Positions 35,054 to 46,274 are shown, counted from the stretch's first letter. The stretch: DNA of 64,000 nucleotides from Pseudomonas sp. Choline-02u-1 (GCF_002836515.1 NZ_PJBC01000059.1:168372-232371); one strand, 5' to 3'. Translations and numbers: made by a program. The notes: generated by a model from the sequence alone, not told the origin.

Positions 35054-36295
35054 CTATCGGGCAGGCGCTAAAGCAGGCACCGAGGAGGTCAGCCAGATCA
35101 ACACCTTGCTCACCCGGTTCTCCTCGGTCTCGAGGATTTCCAGGCGATAACGTCCGATCTTCAGGCACACCGCGCTTTCCGGAATGGTTTCCAGCGCTTC
35201 GGTGACCAAGCCGTTCAGGGTTTTCGGACCGTCGCTTGGCAGATGCCAGCCCAAGCATTTGTTCACATCGCGGATCGACGCGGCACCATCGATCAGCATG
35301 CGCCCGTCGGCCTGAGGATGGATATGCGGGTTGTCGATGCTGTGTTCGCTTTCGAATTCGCCGACGATCTCTTCGAGGATATCCTCAAGGGTGACGATGC
35401 CCAGCACCTCGCCGTATTCATCGACGACCATGCCGAGACGGCGTTGCTGCTTGTGAAAGTTCAGCAATTGCAGTTGCAGTGGCGTGCTTTCCGGAACGAA
35501 GTAGGGCTCGTAGCTGGCGGTCATCAGCGCCTCGCGGGTCAGCCCGCCGTTGCTGAGCAAGTGGCCGATCTGGCGAGTGTTGAGCACCGCTTCGACTTGA
35601 TTGATGTCGCTGTGAAACACCGGCAGGCGCGTGCGTTTGTTTTGTAGTAATTGCTCAATGATCTCTTCGATCGAATCGTCGAGGTTGATGCCATCGACGT
35701 CACTGCGCGGCACCAGAATGTCATTGACCGTGATGTTATCCAGCGCATGGATGCCCGACACCGGGTGGCTGCGCACGGGATGTTCGGGATCATCATCGTG
35801 ATCGGTCGGCAGTTCGTCCTCGCTCTGTTGCACCACCTGCGCCTTGCGCGTGAAAGGAGTGATCAGCAACGCGCTGACCCGGCTGAACAGCCACGCAAGC
35901 GGATAGACGATTTTCATCGGCACCACCAGCAAAGCGTTGCCGAACGCCAGCACAGCGTCGGGATAGCGCCGGGCCACGGTGCGCGGGAAATAATCGGCGA
36001 ACACCAGCAGGATGGCTCCGGCGCCCAGGCATGCTGCCCATGGGCCGTCTTCTTCGCAGAGAAAAATCGCCAGCAGCGTCGCGATGATCACGGCAAGAGC
36101 GCGGCATAAGGTATTGCAGAGGATCAGGCTGTCGAGCGGGAAGCTCAGCTTCGCCAGCGGTTTATCGCTGGCGCGCGAGGCAATACGTTGCGCGAGCAGG
36201 TGCTGCTGCGCGATTTCGACGGCGGTAAACAGCCCTGACCATAAAATCAGCAGGACAAATATCGCGAGCATCGGCCCTATGGGCAAACCGTCCAT
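35054..36295 (-). CDS. CorB/HlyC-CorC family membrane protein
   Basis: 413 residues. An N-terminal CNNM transmembrane domain (about 1-150), a CBS pair (about 190-310, with DILVPRSDVDGI and LGMVVDEYGEVLGIVTLEDI) and a C-terminal CorC_HlyC domain (about 325-400). Homologues are linked to magnesium or cobalt efflux. Followed on the same strand by no partner; the CcsA-like gene lies 12 bp upstream, so the two are probably cotranscribed. Confidence 0.88.
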   Translation of the reverse strand: MDGLPIGPMLAIFVLLILWSGLFTAVEIAQQHLLAQRIASRASDKPLAKLSFPLDSLILCNTLCRALAVIIATLLAIFLCEEDGPWAACLGAGAILLVFADYFPRTVARRYPDAVLAFGNALLVVPMKIVYPLAWLFSRVSALLITPFTRKAQVVQQSEDELPTDHDDDPEHPVRSHPVSGIHALDNITVNDILVPRSDVDGINLDDSIEEIIEQLLQNKRTRLPVFHSDINQVEAVLNTRQIGHLLSNGGLTREALMTASYEPYFVPESTPLQLQLLNFHKQQRRLGMVVDEYGEVLGIVTLEDILEEIVGEFESEHSIDNPHIHPQADGRMLIDGAASIRDVNKCLGWHLPSDGPKTLNGLVTEALETIPESAVCLKIGRYRLEILETEENRVSKVLIWLTSSVPALAPAR

Positions 36296-36307
36296 TTATG
36301 CCGCCCG

Positions 36308-37120
36308 TCAGATGTGCAGAATGTATTCACGAACCAGTTTGCTGCCGAAGTACGCCAGCATCAGCAGGCAGAAACCGGCGAGCGTCCAGCGAATCGCCTT
36401 GTGGCCGCGCCAGCCCAGACGGTTGCGACCCCACAGCAGCACGCTGAAGACGATCCACGCCAGACAGGCCAGCAGGGTCTTGTGCACCAGATGCTGGGCA
36501 AACAGGTTCTCGACGAACAGCCAGCCGGAAATCAGCGACAGCGACAGCAGCGTCCAGCCGGCCCAGAGAAAGCCGAACAGCAGACTTTCCATGGTTTGCA
36601 GCGGCGGGAAGTTCCTGATCAGCCCTGACGGGTGTTTGTGCTTGAGCTGATGATCCTGGACCAGCAGCAGCAATGCCTGGAACACCGCGATGGTGAACAT
36701 GCCGTAGGCGAGGATCGACAATAGGATGTGCGCGAGGATGCCCGGCTCTTCATCGATGATCTGTACCGTGCCGGTCGGCGCGAACTGCGCCAGCAATACC
36801 GTGATCGCACCGAGCGGGAACAGCAGCACCAGCAGGTTTTCCACCGGGATTCGCGAGCAGGCGATCAGCGTCAGTGCAATCACTGCGGCAGCAATCAGGC
36901 TCGATGCGCTGAAGAAATCCAGGCCCAGGCCGATCGGGGTCAGCAGATGCGTGAGCAGGCTGGCGCCGTGGGCGAGCACGGCGAAGATGCCGAGGCTGAC
37001 CAGCAGGCGCTTGTTCGCCTTGGCGCCGGTGGCCAGGCGAGTACTTTGATAGACGGTCGCAGCGGCATAGAGCAGGGCGGCGGCGAGGGTGGTCAGCAAA
37101 CTGGGTGACAAGGGGAGCAT
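36308..37120 (-). CDS. CcsA/YpjD-like inner membrane protein
   Basis: 270 residues, about eight membrane segments, cytochrome c assembly (CcsA/ResC) superfamily. The WxWGG haem-handling motif is not obvious; GFLWAGWTLLSLSLISG is the nearest. YpjD-type proteins next to ffh are common in proteobacteria and their role is unclear. I chose ATG 37120 (MLPLSPSLL) with an AGGA just upstream; the longer frame reads into the ffh promoter region. Divergent from ffh. Confidence 0.85.
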   Translation of the reverse strand: MLPLSPSLLTTLAAALLYAAATVYQSTRLATGAKANKRLLVSLGIFAVLAHGASLLTHLLTPIGLGLDFFSASSLIAAAVIALTLIACSRIPVENLLVLLFPLGAITVLLAQFAPTGTVQIIDEEPGILAHILLSILAYGMFTIAVFQALLLLVQDHQLKHKHPSGLIRNFPPLQTMESLLFGFLWAGWTLLSLSLISGWLFVENLFAQHLVHKTLLACLAWIVFSVLLWGRNRLGWRGHKAIRWTLAGFCLLMLAYFGSKLVREYILHI

Positions 37121-37227
37121 AAATCCTGTTAGGCGAGCCCGAAAGGCGCTGAGTTTGGCATAGAACCGCCACGGCACGAAAGACTCCGCTAGCTGACGGC
37201 GAGGTGTCCGCCAGCCGCAGTCTTCGC

Positions 37228-37233
37228 TATAAT
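37228..37233 (+). promoter_or_regulatory. ffh -10 element
   Basis: A perfect TATAAT about 98 bp before the ffh ATG, in the divergent gap. No good -35 is seen at 16-18 bp. Confidence 0.4.
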
Positions 37234-37330
37234 CCGCGACCTGCCCACGCCGCAGGCTCGCCGAGCACATGTTGATGCCGGTCTGGGCCGCCATTATCCC
37301 GGTTCGTACAGGGCCTGAAAGGATCGCGCA

Positions 37331-38707
<1,377 letters not shown>

Positions 38708-38868
38708 GACAGGACACTTGGACTTCGCCGGTCGTCGCACCGGCGCAGACCCTGCAAGGACGCAGGATCAACAGTAAACCCGCACTCGGCGGGAGCTGAC
38801 CGGCCGTTTTTATCGACGGCTCTCTATGCAAATCTGCACGGCATGCCATGGGCGCCGGAAAAAGTCAT

Positions 38869-38923
38869 TTGCAAAAGTCCGGATATTCCTTAGAATATGC
38901 GGCCTTTCGGGCACCCATGCCCG
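38869..38923 (+). promoter_or_regulatory. rpsP operon promoter and leader hairpin
   Basis: TTGCAA (38869-38874) and TAGAAT (38891-38896) with a 16-bp spacer. The leader soon forms a small stem, CGGGCA/TGCCCG (38908-38923). The combination fits the start of the rpsP-rimM-trmD-rplS transcript. Confidence 0.5.
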
Positions 38924-38968
38924 CTGTGCATTTAGATTTGCAGCACCGACTACAGGAACGATGTTCAC

Positions 38969-39220
38969 ATGCTAACAATCCGTCTTGCCCTTGGCGGCTC
39001 CAAAAAGCGCCCGTTTTACCACCTGACCGTAACCGACTCGCGTAACCCGCGTGACGGCTCCCACAAAGAACAGGTTGGTTTCTTCAACCCTGTTGCCCGT
39101 GGTCAGGAAATCCGTCTGTCCGTGAACCAAGAACGCGTTGCCTACTGGCTGAGCGTTGGTGCACAACCTTCTGAGCGCGTTGCTCAGTTGTTGAAGGAAT
39201 CTGCCAAGGCTGCGGCCTGA
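38969..39220 (+). CDS. rpsP: 30S ribosomal protein S16
   Basis: Small-subunit assembly protein. MLTIRLALGGSKKRPFYHLT and GSHKEQVGFFNPVA are typical. 83 residues. First gene of the rpsP-rimM-trmD-rplS operon, 5 bp before rimM. Confidence 0.97.
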   Translation: MLTIRLALGGSKKRPFYHLTVTDSRNPRDGSHKEQVGFFNPVARGQEIRLSVNQERVAYWLSVGAQPSERVAQLLKESAKAAA

Positions 39221-39225
39221 GCAAT

Positions 39226-39762
39226 ATGAACGCGACGCCAGCTCCTGCCGATGATTTGATCGTTATTGGCAAAATTTATTCTGTTCATGGCGTTCGCGGC
39301 GAAGTGAAGGTGTATTCCTTTACTGATCCGACTGAAAACCTGTTGCAGTACAAAACCTGGACGCTCAAGCGCGAAGGCAATGTCAAACAGGTCGAGCTGG
39401 TCAGTGGACGCGGGAGCGACAAGTTCCTGGTCGCCAAGCTCAAGGGTCTCGATGATCGTGAAGAAGCTCGTCTTCTGGCCGGTTATGAGATCTGCGTGCC
39501 GCGCAACCTGTTCGCTGAATTGACCGAAGGCGAGTACTACTGGTACCAGCTGGAAGGTCTGAAGGTCATCGACACCCTTGGGCAATTGCTCGGGAAAATC
39601 GATCATCTTCTGGAAACCGGCGCCAATGATGTAATGGTCGTCAAGCCTTGCGCTGGCAGCCTGGATGATCGCGAACGCCTGTTGCCCTATACCGAGCAAT
39701 GCGTGTTGGCCGTCGACCTGGCAGCGGGCGAGATGAAGGTGGATTGGGACGCGGACTTCTAA
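39226..39762 (+). CDS. rimM: 16S rRNA processing protein RimM
   Basis: Assists maturation of the 30S head domain and binds S19. The N-terminal barrel (IVIGKIYSVHGVRGEVKV) and the PRC-barrel C-terminus (YYWYQLEGLKV onward) are intact. 178 residues. Two bases separate it from trmD. Confidence 0.96.
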   Translation: MNATPAPADDLIVIGKIYSVHGVRGEVKVYSFTDPTENLLQYKTWTLKREGNVKQVELVSGRGSDKFLVAKLKGLDDREEARLLAGYEICVPRNLFAELTEGEYYWYQLEGLKVIDTLGQLLGKIDHLLETGANDVMVVKPCAGSLDDRERLLPYTEQCVLAVDLAAGEMKVDWDADF

Positions 39763-39764
39763 AC

Positions 39765-40517
39765 GTGGCTAACATGCGCGTAGAAGTGATCAGTTTGTTT
39801 CCCGAGATGTTTTCCGCCATTGGCGATTACGGCATCACCAGTCGTGCGGTCAAACAGGGGCTCTTGCAGCTGACCTGTTGGAATCCGCGAGATTACACGA
39901 CGGATCGGCATCACACTGTGGACGATCGCCCGTTTGGCGGTGGTCCGGGCATGGTGATGAAGATCAAACCCCTGGAAGATGCACTGGCTCAGGCCAAGGC
40001 AGCAGCCGGGGAGGCGGCGAAGGTGATTTACCTGTCCCCCCAAGGCCGTCAACTGACTCAGTCGGCGGTACGCGAGCTGGCACAATCGGATGCATTGATC
40101 CTGATTGCCGGCCGCTACGAAGGCATTGACGAGCGCTTTATTGAGGCTCATGTCGATGAAGAGTGGTCGATTGGCGACTATGTACTGTCTGGCGGCGAGC
40201 TGCCGGCCATGGTCCTGATCGATGCGGTTACACGACTGCTGCCTGGAGCTTTAGGGCATGCGGATTCCGCTGAGGAAGATTCCTTTACGGATGGTCTGCT
40301 GGATTGCCCGCACTACACCCGACCGGAGGTGTATGCGGATCAGCGTGTTCCCGACGTGTTGCTGAGTGGCAATCACGCGCATATCCGGCGTTGGCGTTTA
40401 CAGCAGTCCCTAGGTCGGACCTATGAACGACGCGCCGATCTTCTGGAAAGCCGCTCGCTTTCTGGAGAAGAGAAGAAGCTGCTCGAGGAATACATCCGCG
40501 AGCGGGACGATAGTTAA
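39765..40517 (+). CDS. trmD: tRNA (guanine37-N1)-methyltransferase
   Basis: Methylates G37 next to the anticodon in tRNAs that read CNN and GGN-type codons, which prevents frameshifting. The trefoil-knot motifs LISGRYEGIDER-like (LIAGRYEGIDERFIE) and WSIGDYVLSGGELPAM are present. I chose the GTG at 39765 (MANMRVEVISLFP, 250 residues), which matches the usual length. The ATG at 39774 is the alternative. Confidence 0.95.
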   Translation: MANMRVEVISLFPEMFSAIGDYGITSRAVKQGLLQLTCWNPRDYTTDRHHTVDDRPFGGGPGMVMKIKPLEDALAQAKAAAGEAAKVIYLSPQGRQLTQSAVRELAQSDALILIAGRYEGIDERFIEAHVDEEWSIGDYVLSGGELPAMVLIDAVTRLLPGALGHADSAEEDSFTDGLLDCPHYTRPEVYADQRVPDVLLSGNHAHIRRWRLQQSLGRTYERRADLLESRSLSGEEKKLLEEYIRERDDS

Positions 40518-40562
40518 CAACGTATCGATGGTAGATCGAACGATTTACCTTAGGAGCACAGC

Positions 40563-40913
40563 ATGACCAACAAAATCATCCTTGCACTCGAAGCAGAGCA
40601 GATGACCAAAGAAATCCCTACCTTCGCCCCAGGCGACACTATTGTCGTTCAGGTGAAAGTGAAGGAAGGCGATCGTTCCCGTCTGCAAGCGTTCGAAGGC
40701 GTTGTAATCGCCAAGCGTAACCGCGGCGTGAACAGTGCGTTCACCGTTCGTAAAATCTCCAACGGTGTTGGCGTAGAACGTACTTTCCAGACCTACTCGC
40801 CGCAAATCGACAGCATGGCTGTCAAGCGTCGCGGTGACGTACGTAAAGCCAAGCTGTACTACCTGCGCGACCTGTCGGGTAAAGCAGCCCGCATCAAGGA
40901 AAAACTGGCTTAA
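40563..40913 (+). CDS. rplS: 50S ribosomal protein L19
   Basis: Located at the 30S-50S interface. [20 protein letters not shown] and the C-terminal [20 protein letters not shown] are typical. 116 residues. AGGAG lies 7 bp upstream of the ATG. Last gene of the rpsP operon, before a strong terminator. Confidence 0.97.
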
Positions 40914-40931
40914 GTCCAGCTTCCGATGCAG

Positions 40932-40959
40932 AAAAAAGCAGCCTACGGGCTGCTTTTTT
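40932..40959. terminator. Bidirectional terminator after rplS
   Basis: AAAAAAGCAGCC pairs with GGGCTGCTTTTTT, with A and T runs on both sides. It can serve rplS and the convergent antiporter gene. A partial REP-like sequence (GAGCTTGCTCGCGAA) follows near 41018. Confidence 0.85.
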
Positions 40960-41042
40960 GTTGCCCGGGATTTGTGCTGCGAAGATCTTCAGTCTATCTG
41001 TGACCGAGTCGCGACCTTCGAGCTTGCTCGCGAATCGATCCA

Positions 41043-42851
41043 TCAGGCGCCGGAACCTTCCGGTTGAATCAACGCCAGCAACGTCCACCCAGCCCCCGGC
41101 TTCAACGCCGTTTCCGGTGTCACTACATGCACCCAGCCGCTGCCATCACGCATGAACAGCAGCGTCGCGCGATGGCCGTGCAGCGATTGGTAATCCTCCC
41201 AGCCAAACCCATCCGTCAAGGTTGTGCTGTAGAGCTCCGCTCCCTGGCCCATCTGACCGGCCAGTTTCGAATAGGTCAGTGCCTCACTGCCCAATTGATT
41301 GCCCCGGTGTTCCAGGCTTGCTCGATGTTTATCGCTGCGCCGGCTTTCATGGCCGCTGGCCAGACCGAACAGGCGCTGATGACCGAAGTCATGACGAAAG
41401 CGCATCGCCGCCAATGTGTTCAGTTCACCCGACGGTGACAGCGCGAGCAAATGCCCCAACCCCACCAGATCCAGATGCGCGTCAGCATGCTGCGACGCCG
41501 GGTTGCCAAAATAGGTTGGCAAGCCTTCCATGCGTGCCGCTCGAATATTTTCCCAGCTCGAATCCGTCAGCAGGACGCGGCTGCCCAGTTGCTGCAGCGA
41601 TTTGCCCAATTCGCGGGCCGGACCATTGGCGCCCACGATCAGAAAACCGCTCGGCGCCGGTTCGGCCACTTTCAGCAGCCGTGCCAGCGGTCGTGCCGTT
41701 GCGCTTTGCAAAACCACGGTGCCGATGATTACCGCGAAGGTCAGCGGCACCAGCAGCAGGGCGCCTTCATGTCCGGATTCATCCAGGCGAATCGCGAAAA
41801 TTGCCGAGACAGCCGCAGCGACGATCCCGCGTGGCGCGATCCAGCAAAGCAAGGCCCGTTCACGCCAGCTGAGACTGGAGCCGGCGGTGCTGAGCAAGAC
41901 GTTCAATGGCCGGGCGATCAGCTGGATCACCAACAGCAGGATCAACACCAGCGGTCCCAGGCCGATCAACGCGTTCAGGTCCAGACGTGCCGCGAGCAGG
42001 ATGAACAGCCCGGAAATCAGCAACACGCTGAGGTTTTCCTTGAAGTGCAGGATGTGTCGCACATCCACGCCTTTCATGTTGGCCAGCCACATGCCCATCA
42101 GCGTCACCGCCAGCAGGCCGGACTCATGCATCACTTGGTTGGCGCAGATGAAAATCGCCAGCACCGCTGCCAGCGACGCCAGGTTATGCAAGTATTCGGG
42201 CAGCCACTGACGCCGGATCACCGTCCCCAGCGCCCAGCCACCGACGACACCAAACACGGCGCCGCAGAGGATCACCCCGCCGAAGGTGAGGAGACTTTGC
42301 TTGAGGCCATGGCCTTCAGCGCTGGCGATGATGAAGCTGTACACCACCACCGCGAGCAGAGCGCCGATCGGATCGATCACGATGCCTTCCCAGCGCAGGA
42401 TGTTGGCGATCGAGGCTTTTGGCCGCACCACCCGCAGCATCGGCACGATCACGGTCGGACCGGTGACCAGCGTCAGGCTGCCAAACAGAATCGCCAGCAT
42501 CCAGTCGAAGCCGAGCAGAAAATGCGTGGCAACCGCGATGACAATCCAGGTCGAAATCGCTCCGAGGGTCACCAGTCGATGGACGACGCTGCCGATCTCT
42601 TTCCATTCCGACAGGTGCAGGGTCAGGCTGCCCTCAAACAGGATCAGCGCCACTGCCAGAGACACCAGCGGCATCAGCAGCGGGCCGAACATTTCCTGCG
42701 GGTCGAGCCAACCCAGCAGCGGGCCGGCCAAAATGCCGGTCAGCAACAGAAACAGAATGGCCGGCAGCTTCAGGCGCCATGCCAGCCACTGACAACCCAG
42801 CGCAGCGGCGCCGATCCCGCCAAATGCCAAGAGAATTTGCTGCTCGTTCAT
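41043..42851 (-). CDS. CPA1-type cation:proton antiporter with RCK
   Basis: 602 residues. About twelve membrane segments form the Na+/H+ exchanger domain (1-390), with GPTVIVPML and EGIVIDPIGALLAVVVYS as the ion-site region. A cytoplasmic nucleotide-binding TrkA-N-like domain follows (about 400-520, FLIVGANGPARELGKSLQQLG), then a TrkA-C-like tail. Ion choice (Na+ or K+) cannot be told. Monocistronic; divergent from xerD. Confidence 0.88.
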   Translation of the reverse strand: MNEQQILLAFGGIGAAALGCQWLAWRLKLPAILFLLLTGILAGPLLGWLDPQEMFGPLLMPLVSLAVALILFEGSLTLHLSEWKEIGSVVHRLVTLGAISTWIVIAVATHFLLGFDWMLAILFGSLTLVTGPTVIVPMLRVVRPKASIANILRWEGIVIDPIGALLAVVVYSFIIASAEGHGLKQSLLTFGGVILCGAVFGVVGGWALGTVIRRQWLPEYLHNLASLAAVLAIFICANQVMHESGLLAVTLMGMWLANMKGVDVRHILHFKENLSVLLISGLFILLAARLDLNALIGLGPLVLILLLVIQLIARPLNVLLSTAGSSLSWRERALLCWIAPRGIVAAAVSAIFAIRLDESGHEGALLLVPLTFAVIIGTVVLQSATARPLARLLKVAEPAPSGFLIVGANGPARELGKSLQQLGSRVLLTDSSWENIRAARMEGLPTYFGNPASQHADAHLDLVGLGHLLALSPSGELNTLAAMRFRHDFGHQRLFGLASGHESRRSDKHRASLEHRGNQLGSEALTYSKLAGQMGQGAELYSTTLTDGFGWEDYQSLHGHRATLLFMRDGSGWVHVVTPETALKPGAGWTLLALIQPEGSGA

Positions 42852-42959
42852 TGAAGCTCCCTGTTCCTTGATCTGGCTGGCTATGAAAGACTAGCGGCCA
42901 TTCCCGTCGTTCACTGTCTATTTGCACGCAGTGTGAAAAACTGCCTGCCCTGAGCACTC

Positions 42960-43856
42960 ATGCCTGCCATCGACCATCCGCTGATTGATCAATTCCTCGA
43001 CGCTTTATGGCTGGAGAAAGGCCTGTCGGACAATACCCGCGACGCCTATCGCAGCGACCTCGCGCTGTTCAACGGGTGGTTGCAGGAGAAGAACCTTGAG
43101 CTGATCAACGCCGGGCGCGAATTGATCCTCGATCACCTGGCCTGGCGCCTGGAGCAAAACTACAAGCCACGTTCCACCGCGAGATTCCTCTCTGGAGTGC
43201 GTGGTTTTTATCGCTATCTGCTGCGGGAAAAGTTGATCAGCGTCGATCCGACCTTACGCGTCGACATGCCGCAACTCGGCAGGCCGTTACCCAAGTCGCT
43301 GTCGGAGGCCGACGTCGAAGCACTGCTCAAGGCGCCTGACCTGAGCGACGCCATCGGCCAGCGCGACCGCGCGATGCTGGAGGTGCTGTATGCCTGTGGC
43401 CTGCGCGTGACCGAACTGATCAGTCTGACGCTGGAGCAGGTCAACCTGCGCCAGGGCGTGTTGCGGGTGATGGGCAAGGGCAGCAAGGAGCGGCTGGTGC
43501 CGATGGGCGAGGAGGCGATTGTCTGGGTCGAGCGTTATATGCGTGATGGTCGTGGCGAATTGCTCGGTGGCCGCCCCAGCGATGTGCTGTTCCCCAGCCA
43601 GCGCGGCGAGCAGATGACCCGCCAGACCTTCTGGCACCGGATCAAGCATCAGGCCAAGGTTGCCGGCATCAGCAAGTCGCTATCACCACACACCTTGCGT
43701 CATGCGTTCGCCACGCATCTGCTCAACCATGGCGCGGACTTGCGCGTGGTGCAGATGTTGCTCGGGCACAGCGACCTCTCCACGACGCAGATCTATACTC
43801 ATGTCGCCCGCGCCCGCTTGCAGGATCTGCACGCCAGACACCACCCGCGCGGCTGA
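42960..43856 (+). CDS. xerD: Site-specific recombinase XerD
   Basis: Tyrosine recombinase that resolves chromosome dimers at dif together with XerC. SAM-like N-terminal domain (about 5-90). Catalytic residues R149, K173, H244, R247, H270 and Y279 are visible in CGLRVTEL, GKGSKERL, HTLRHAFATH and LGHSDLSTTQIYTH. 298 residues. In many gammaproteobacteria xerD and dsbC are neighbours, as here. Confidence 0.96.
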   Translation: MPAIDHPLIDQFLDALWLEKGLSDNTRDAYRSDLALFNGWLQEKNLELINAGRELILDHLAWRLEQNYKPRSTARFLSGVRGFYRYLLREKLISVDPTLRVDMPQLGRPLPKSLSEADVEALLKAPDLSDAIGQRDRAMLEVLYACGLRVTELISLTLEQVNLRQGVLRVMGKGSKERLVPMGEEAIVWVERYMRDGRGELLGGRPSDVLFPSQRGEQMTRQTFWHRIKHQAKVAGISKSLSPHTLRHAFATHLLNHGADLRVVQMLLGHSDLSTTQIYTHVARARLQDLHARHHPRG

Positions 43857-43869
43857 ATACAAAACCTTG

Positions 43870-43960
43870 TGCAGGAGCGGCCGAAGGCTGCGATCCTTTG
43901 ATCTTGCTGTCGCTTACAGAAGCCAGAATCAAAAGATCGCAGCCTCTGGCAGCTCCTACA
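43870..43960. repeat. REP pair, GCAGGAGCGGCC variant
   Basis: Inverted copies of the TAGGAGCTGCCGAAGG family with some mismatches, in the gap between xerD and dsbC. Confidence 0.8.
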
Positions 43961-44106
43961 AAATGAGATCGATGTCTTGTGTCAGGCGCATTCGGCCACC
44001 GTGACCTTATGTGTTAGGCTTTGCCGGTTTGCACGATGGACGGTTATGACCCGATGTTTCGCATGGGTGTTCTGACCGTTCCATTGGCCCGCCCTCAGGA
44101 GTACTC

Positions 44107-44838
44107 ATGCGTCTGACCCAGATTTTCGCCGCCGCCGCCATTGCGTTGGTGAGCACCTTTGCCATCGCCGATGACGCGGCCGACAAAGCCATTCGTCAAA
44201 GCCTGGAAAAACTCGAACTCGAGGTTCCGGTCGAAAGCATCAGTGCCAGCCCGTTGCCCGGCATGTACGAAGTCAAACTTCAAGGCAGTCGCGTGCTGTA
44301 CGCCAGTGCCGATGGCCAGTACATCGTTCAGGGCAACCTGTACCAGCTCGCGAACGGCAAACCGGTCAACCTGACCGAGAAGACCGAGCGCCTGGGCATT
44401 TCCAAACTGATCAATGCCATCCCTGTCGCCGAAACCGTGGTCTACCCGGCGGTCGGCGAAACCAAGTCGCACATCACCGTATTCACCGACACCACCTGCC
44501 CGTACTGCCACAAATTGCATGCCGAAGTGCCCGAGCTGAACAAGCGCGGCATCGAAGTCCGCTACGTGGCGTTTCCGCGTCAGGGCCTGAATTCGCCGGG
44601 TGACGAGCAGTTGCAAGCAGTGTGGTGTTCGAAAGACAAGAAAGCCGCCATGGACAAGATGGTCGATGGCAAGGAAATCAAGGCCGCCAAGTGCGATAAC
44701 CCGGTTTCCAAGCAGTTCGCCCTCGGTCAGTCGATCGGCGTGAACGGTACACCGGCCATCGTTTTGGCTGACGGCCAAGTCATTCCGGGCTACCAGCCGG
44801 CGCCACAAGTCGCCAAACTGGCGCTGGGCGCGAAGTAA
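44107..44838 (+). CDS. dsbC: Thiol:disulfide isomerase DsbC
   Basis: Periplasmic disulfide isomerase, kept reduced by DsbD. Signal peptide (about 1-21, ending TFAIA), dimerisation domain (about 25-85) and thioredoxin-like domain with CPYC at 131-134 (TTCPYCHKLHAE). Two more cysteines are near 173 and 197. 243 residues. Confidence 0.95.
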   Translation: MRLTQIFAAAAIALVSTFAIADDAADKAIRQSLEKLELEVPVESISASPLPGMYEVKLQGSRVLYASADGQYIVQGNLYQLANGKPVNLTEKTERLGISKLINAIPVAETVVYPAVGETKSHITVFTDTTCPYCHKLHAEVPELNKRGIEVRYVAFPRQGLNSPGDEQLQAVWCSKDKKAAMDKMVDGKEIKAAKCDNPVSKQFALGQSIGVNGTPAIVLADGQVIPGYQPAPQVAKLALGAK

Positions 44839-44870
44839 TTCGCATCGTCACGGGCAGCCGCTGACGATCG

Positions 44871-44951
44871 TGGCCCGGCAGTAACAGCGCCGGGCCATCA
44901 ACAGAGAGCCGCGAGCACGCGGTTGTTTTCCGGCCGACCCTGCGTCGGCCG
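44871..44951 (+). promoter_or_regulatory. Three consecutive hairpins before hom
   Basis: TGGCCCGG/CCGGGCCA (44871-44897), then CCGCG/CGCGG followed by TTGTTTT (about 44909-44929), then CGGCCGAC/GTCGGCCG (44931-44951) just before the hom ribosome-binding site. The second looks like a weak terminator for dsbC; the third could affect hom translation. Function is inferred. Confidence 0.4.
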
Positions 44952-44969
44952 TTTCATGGGGAGTTCACA

Positions 44970-46274
44970 GTGAATCCGGTCAAAGTAGGCATCTGTGGGT
45001 TAGGGACCGTCGGTGGCGGTACCTTCAACGTACTTCAGCGCAACGCCGAGGAAATTGCTCGTCGTGCCGGGCGTGGGATCGAAGTGGCACAAATTGCCAC
45101 GCGCACGCCAAAGCCTCAGTTCCAGACGACCGGTATTGCGATTACCAACGATGTCTTCGAAGTGGCCACGAACCCTGAGATCGACATCGTCATAGAGCTG
45201 ATGGGCGGCTACACCGTCGCCCGCGAGCTGGTACTCAAGGCCATCGAGAATGGCAAGCATGTGGTCACCGCGAACAAGGCGCTGATAGCCGTTCACGGTA
45301 ATGAGATTTTCGCCAGGGCACGCGAGAAAGGCGTGATCGTGGCGTTCGAAGCAGCCGTGGCTGGTGGCATTCCAGTGATCAAGGCGATCCGCGAAGGCCT
45401 GTCCGCCAACCGCATCAACTGGGTCGCCGGGATCATCAACGGCACCGGCAACTTCATCCTCACCGAAATGCGCGAGAAGGGCCGAACGTTCGAAGACGTG
45501 CTCGCCGAAGCGCAAGCGCTGGGTTATGCCGAAGCCGATCCGACGTTCGACGTCGAAGGCATCGATGCCGCGCACAAGCTGACCATTCTGGCGTCGATTG
45601 CTTTCGGTATTCCGCTGCAATTCGACAAGGCTTACACCGAGGGCATCACCAAGCTGACCACCGCCGACGTCAACTACGCCGAAGCACTGGGCTATCGCAT
45701 CAAGCACCTCGGTGTGGCGCGCAGCACTGACGCCGGCATCGAGTTGCGGGTGCACCCGACGCTGATCCCGGCCGATCGCCTGATCGCCAACGTCAATGGC
45801 GTGATGAACGCCGTCATGGTCAACGGTGATGCCGCCGGTTCGACGCTGTTCTACGGCGCCGGCGCTGGCATGGAGCCGACTGCTTCGTCGGTGATCGCCG
45901 ACCTGGTGGACGTGGTTCGCGCGATGACTTCCGACCCGGAAAATCGTGTACCGCACCTGGCCTTCCAGCCGGACTCGCTGTCGGCGCATCCGATCCTGCC
46001 GATCGAAGCCTGTGAAAGCGCGTACTACCTGCGCATACACGCCAAGGACCATCCGGGCGTGCTGGCTCAAGTGGCAAGCATCCTGTCGGAGCGCGGCATC
46101 AATATCGAATCGATCATGCAGAAGGAAGTCGAAGAGCATGACGGCCTGGTGCCGATGATCCTGCTGACTCATCGCGTGGTCGAGCAGCGCATCAACGATG
46201 CGATCACTGCGCTGGAAGCACTGGCTGGCGTCGACGGCCCGGTTGTACGGATCCGTGTCGAACATTTGAATTAA
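44970..46274 (+). CDS. hom: Homoserine dehydrogenase
   Basis: NAD(P)-dependent reduction of aspartate semialdehyde to homoserine, the branch to threonine and methionine. Rossmann motif GICGLGTVGGGTFNVL, VVTANKALIA, NGTGNFIL and the catalytic region. A C-terminal ACT domain (about 350-430) suggests feedback control by threonine. GTG start with GGGGAG 6 bp upstream; 434 residues. Precedes thrC; the two are separated by a repeat. Confidence 0.97.
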   Translation: MNPVKVGICGLGTVGGGTFNVLQRNAEEIARRAGRGIEVAQIATRTPKPQFQTTGIAITNDVFEVATNPEIDIVIELMGGYTVARELVLKAIENGKHVVTANKALIAVHGNEIFARAREKGVIVAFEAAVAGGIPVIKAIREGLSANRINWVAGIINGTGNFILTEMREKGRTFEDVLAEAQALGYAEADPTFDVEGIDAAHKLTILASIAFGIPLQFDKAYTEGITKLTTADVNYAEALGYRIKHLGVARSTDAGIELRVHPTLIPADRLIANVNGVMNAVMVNGDAAGSTLFYGAGAGMEPTASSVIADLVDVVRAMTSDPENRVPHLAFQPDSLSAHPILPIEACESAYYLRIHAKDHPGVLAQVASILSERGINIESIMQKEVEEHDGLVPMILLTHRVVEQRINDAITALEALAGVDGPVVRIRVEHLN

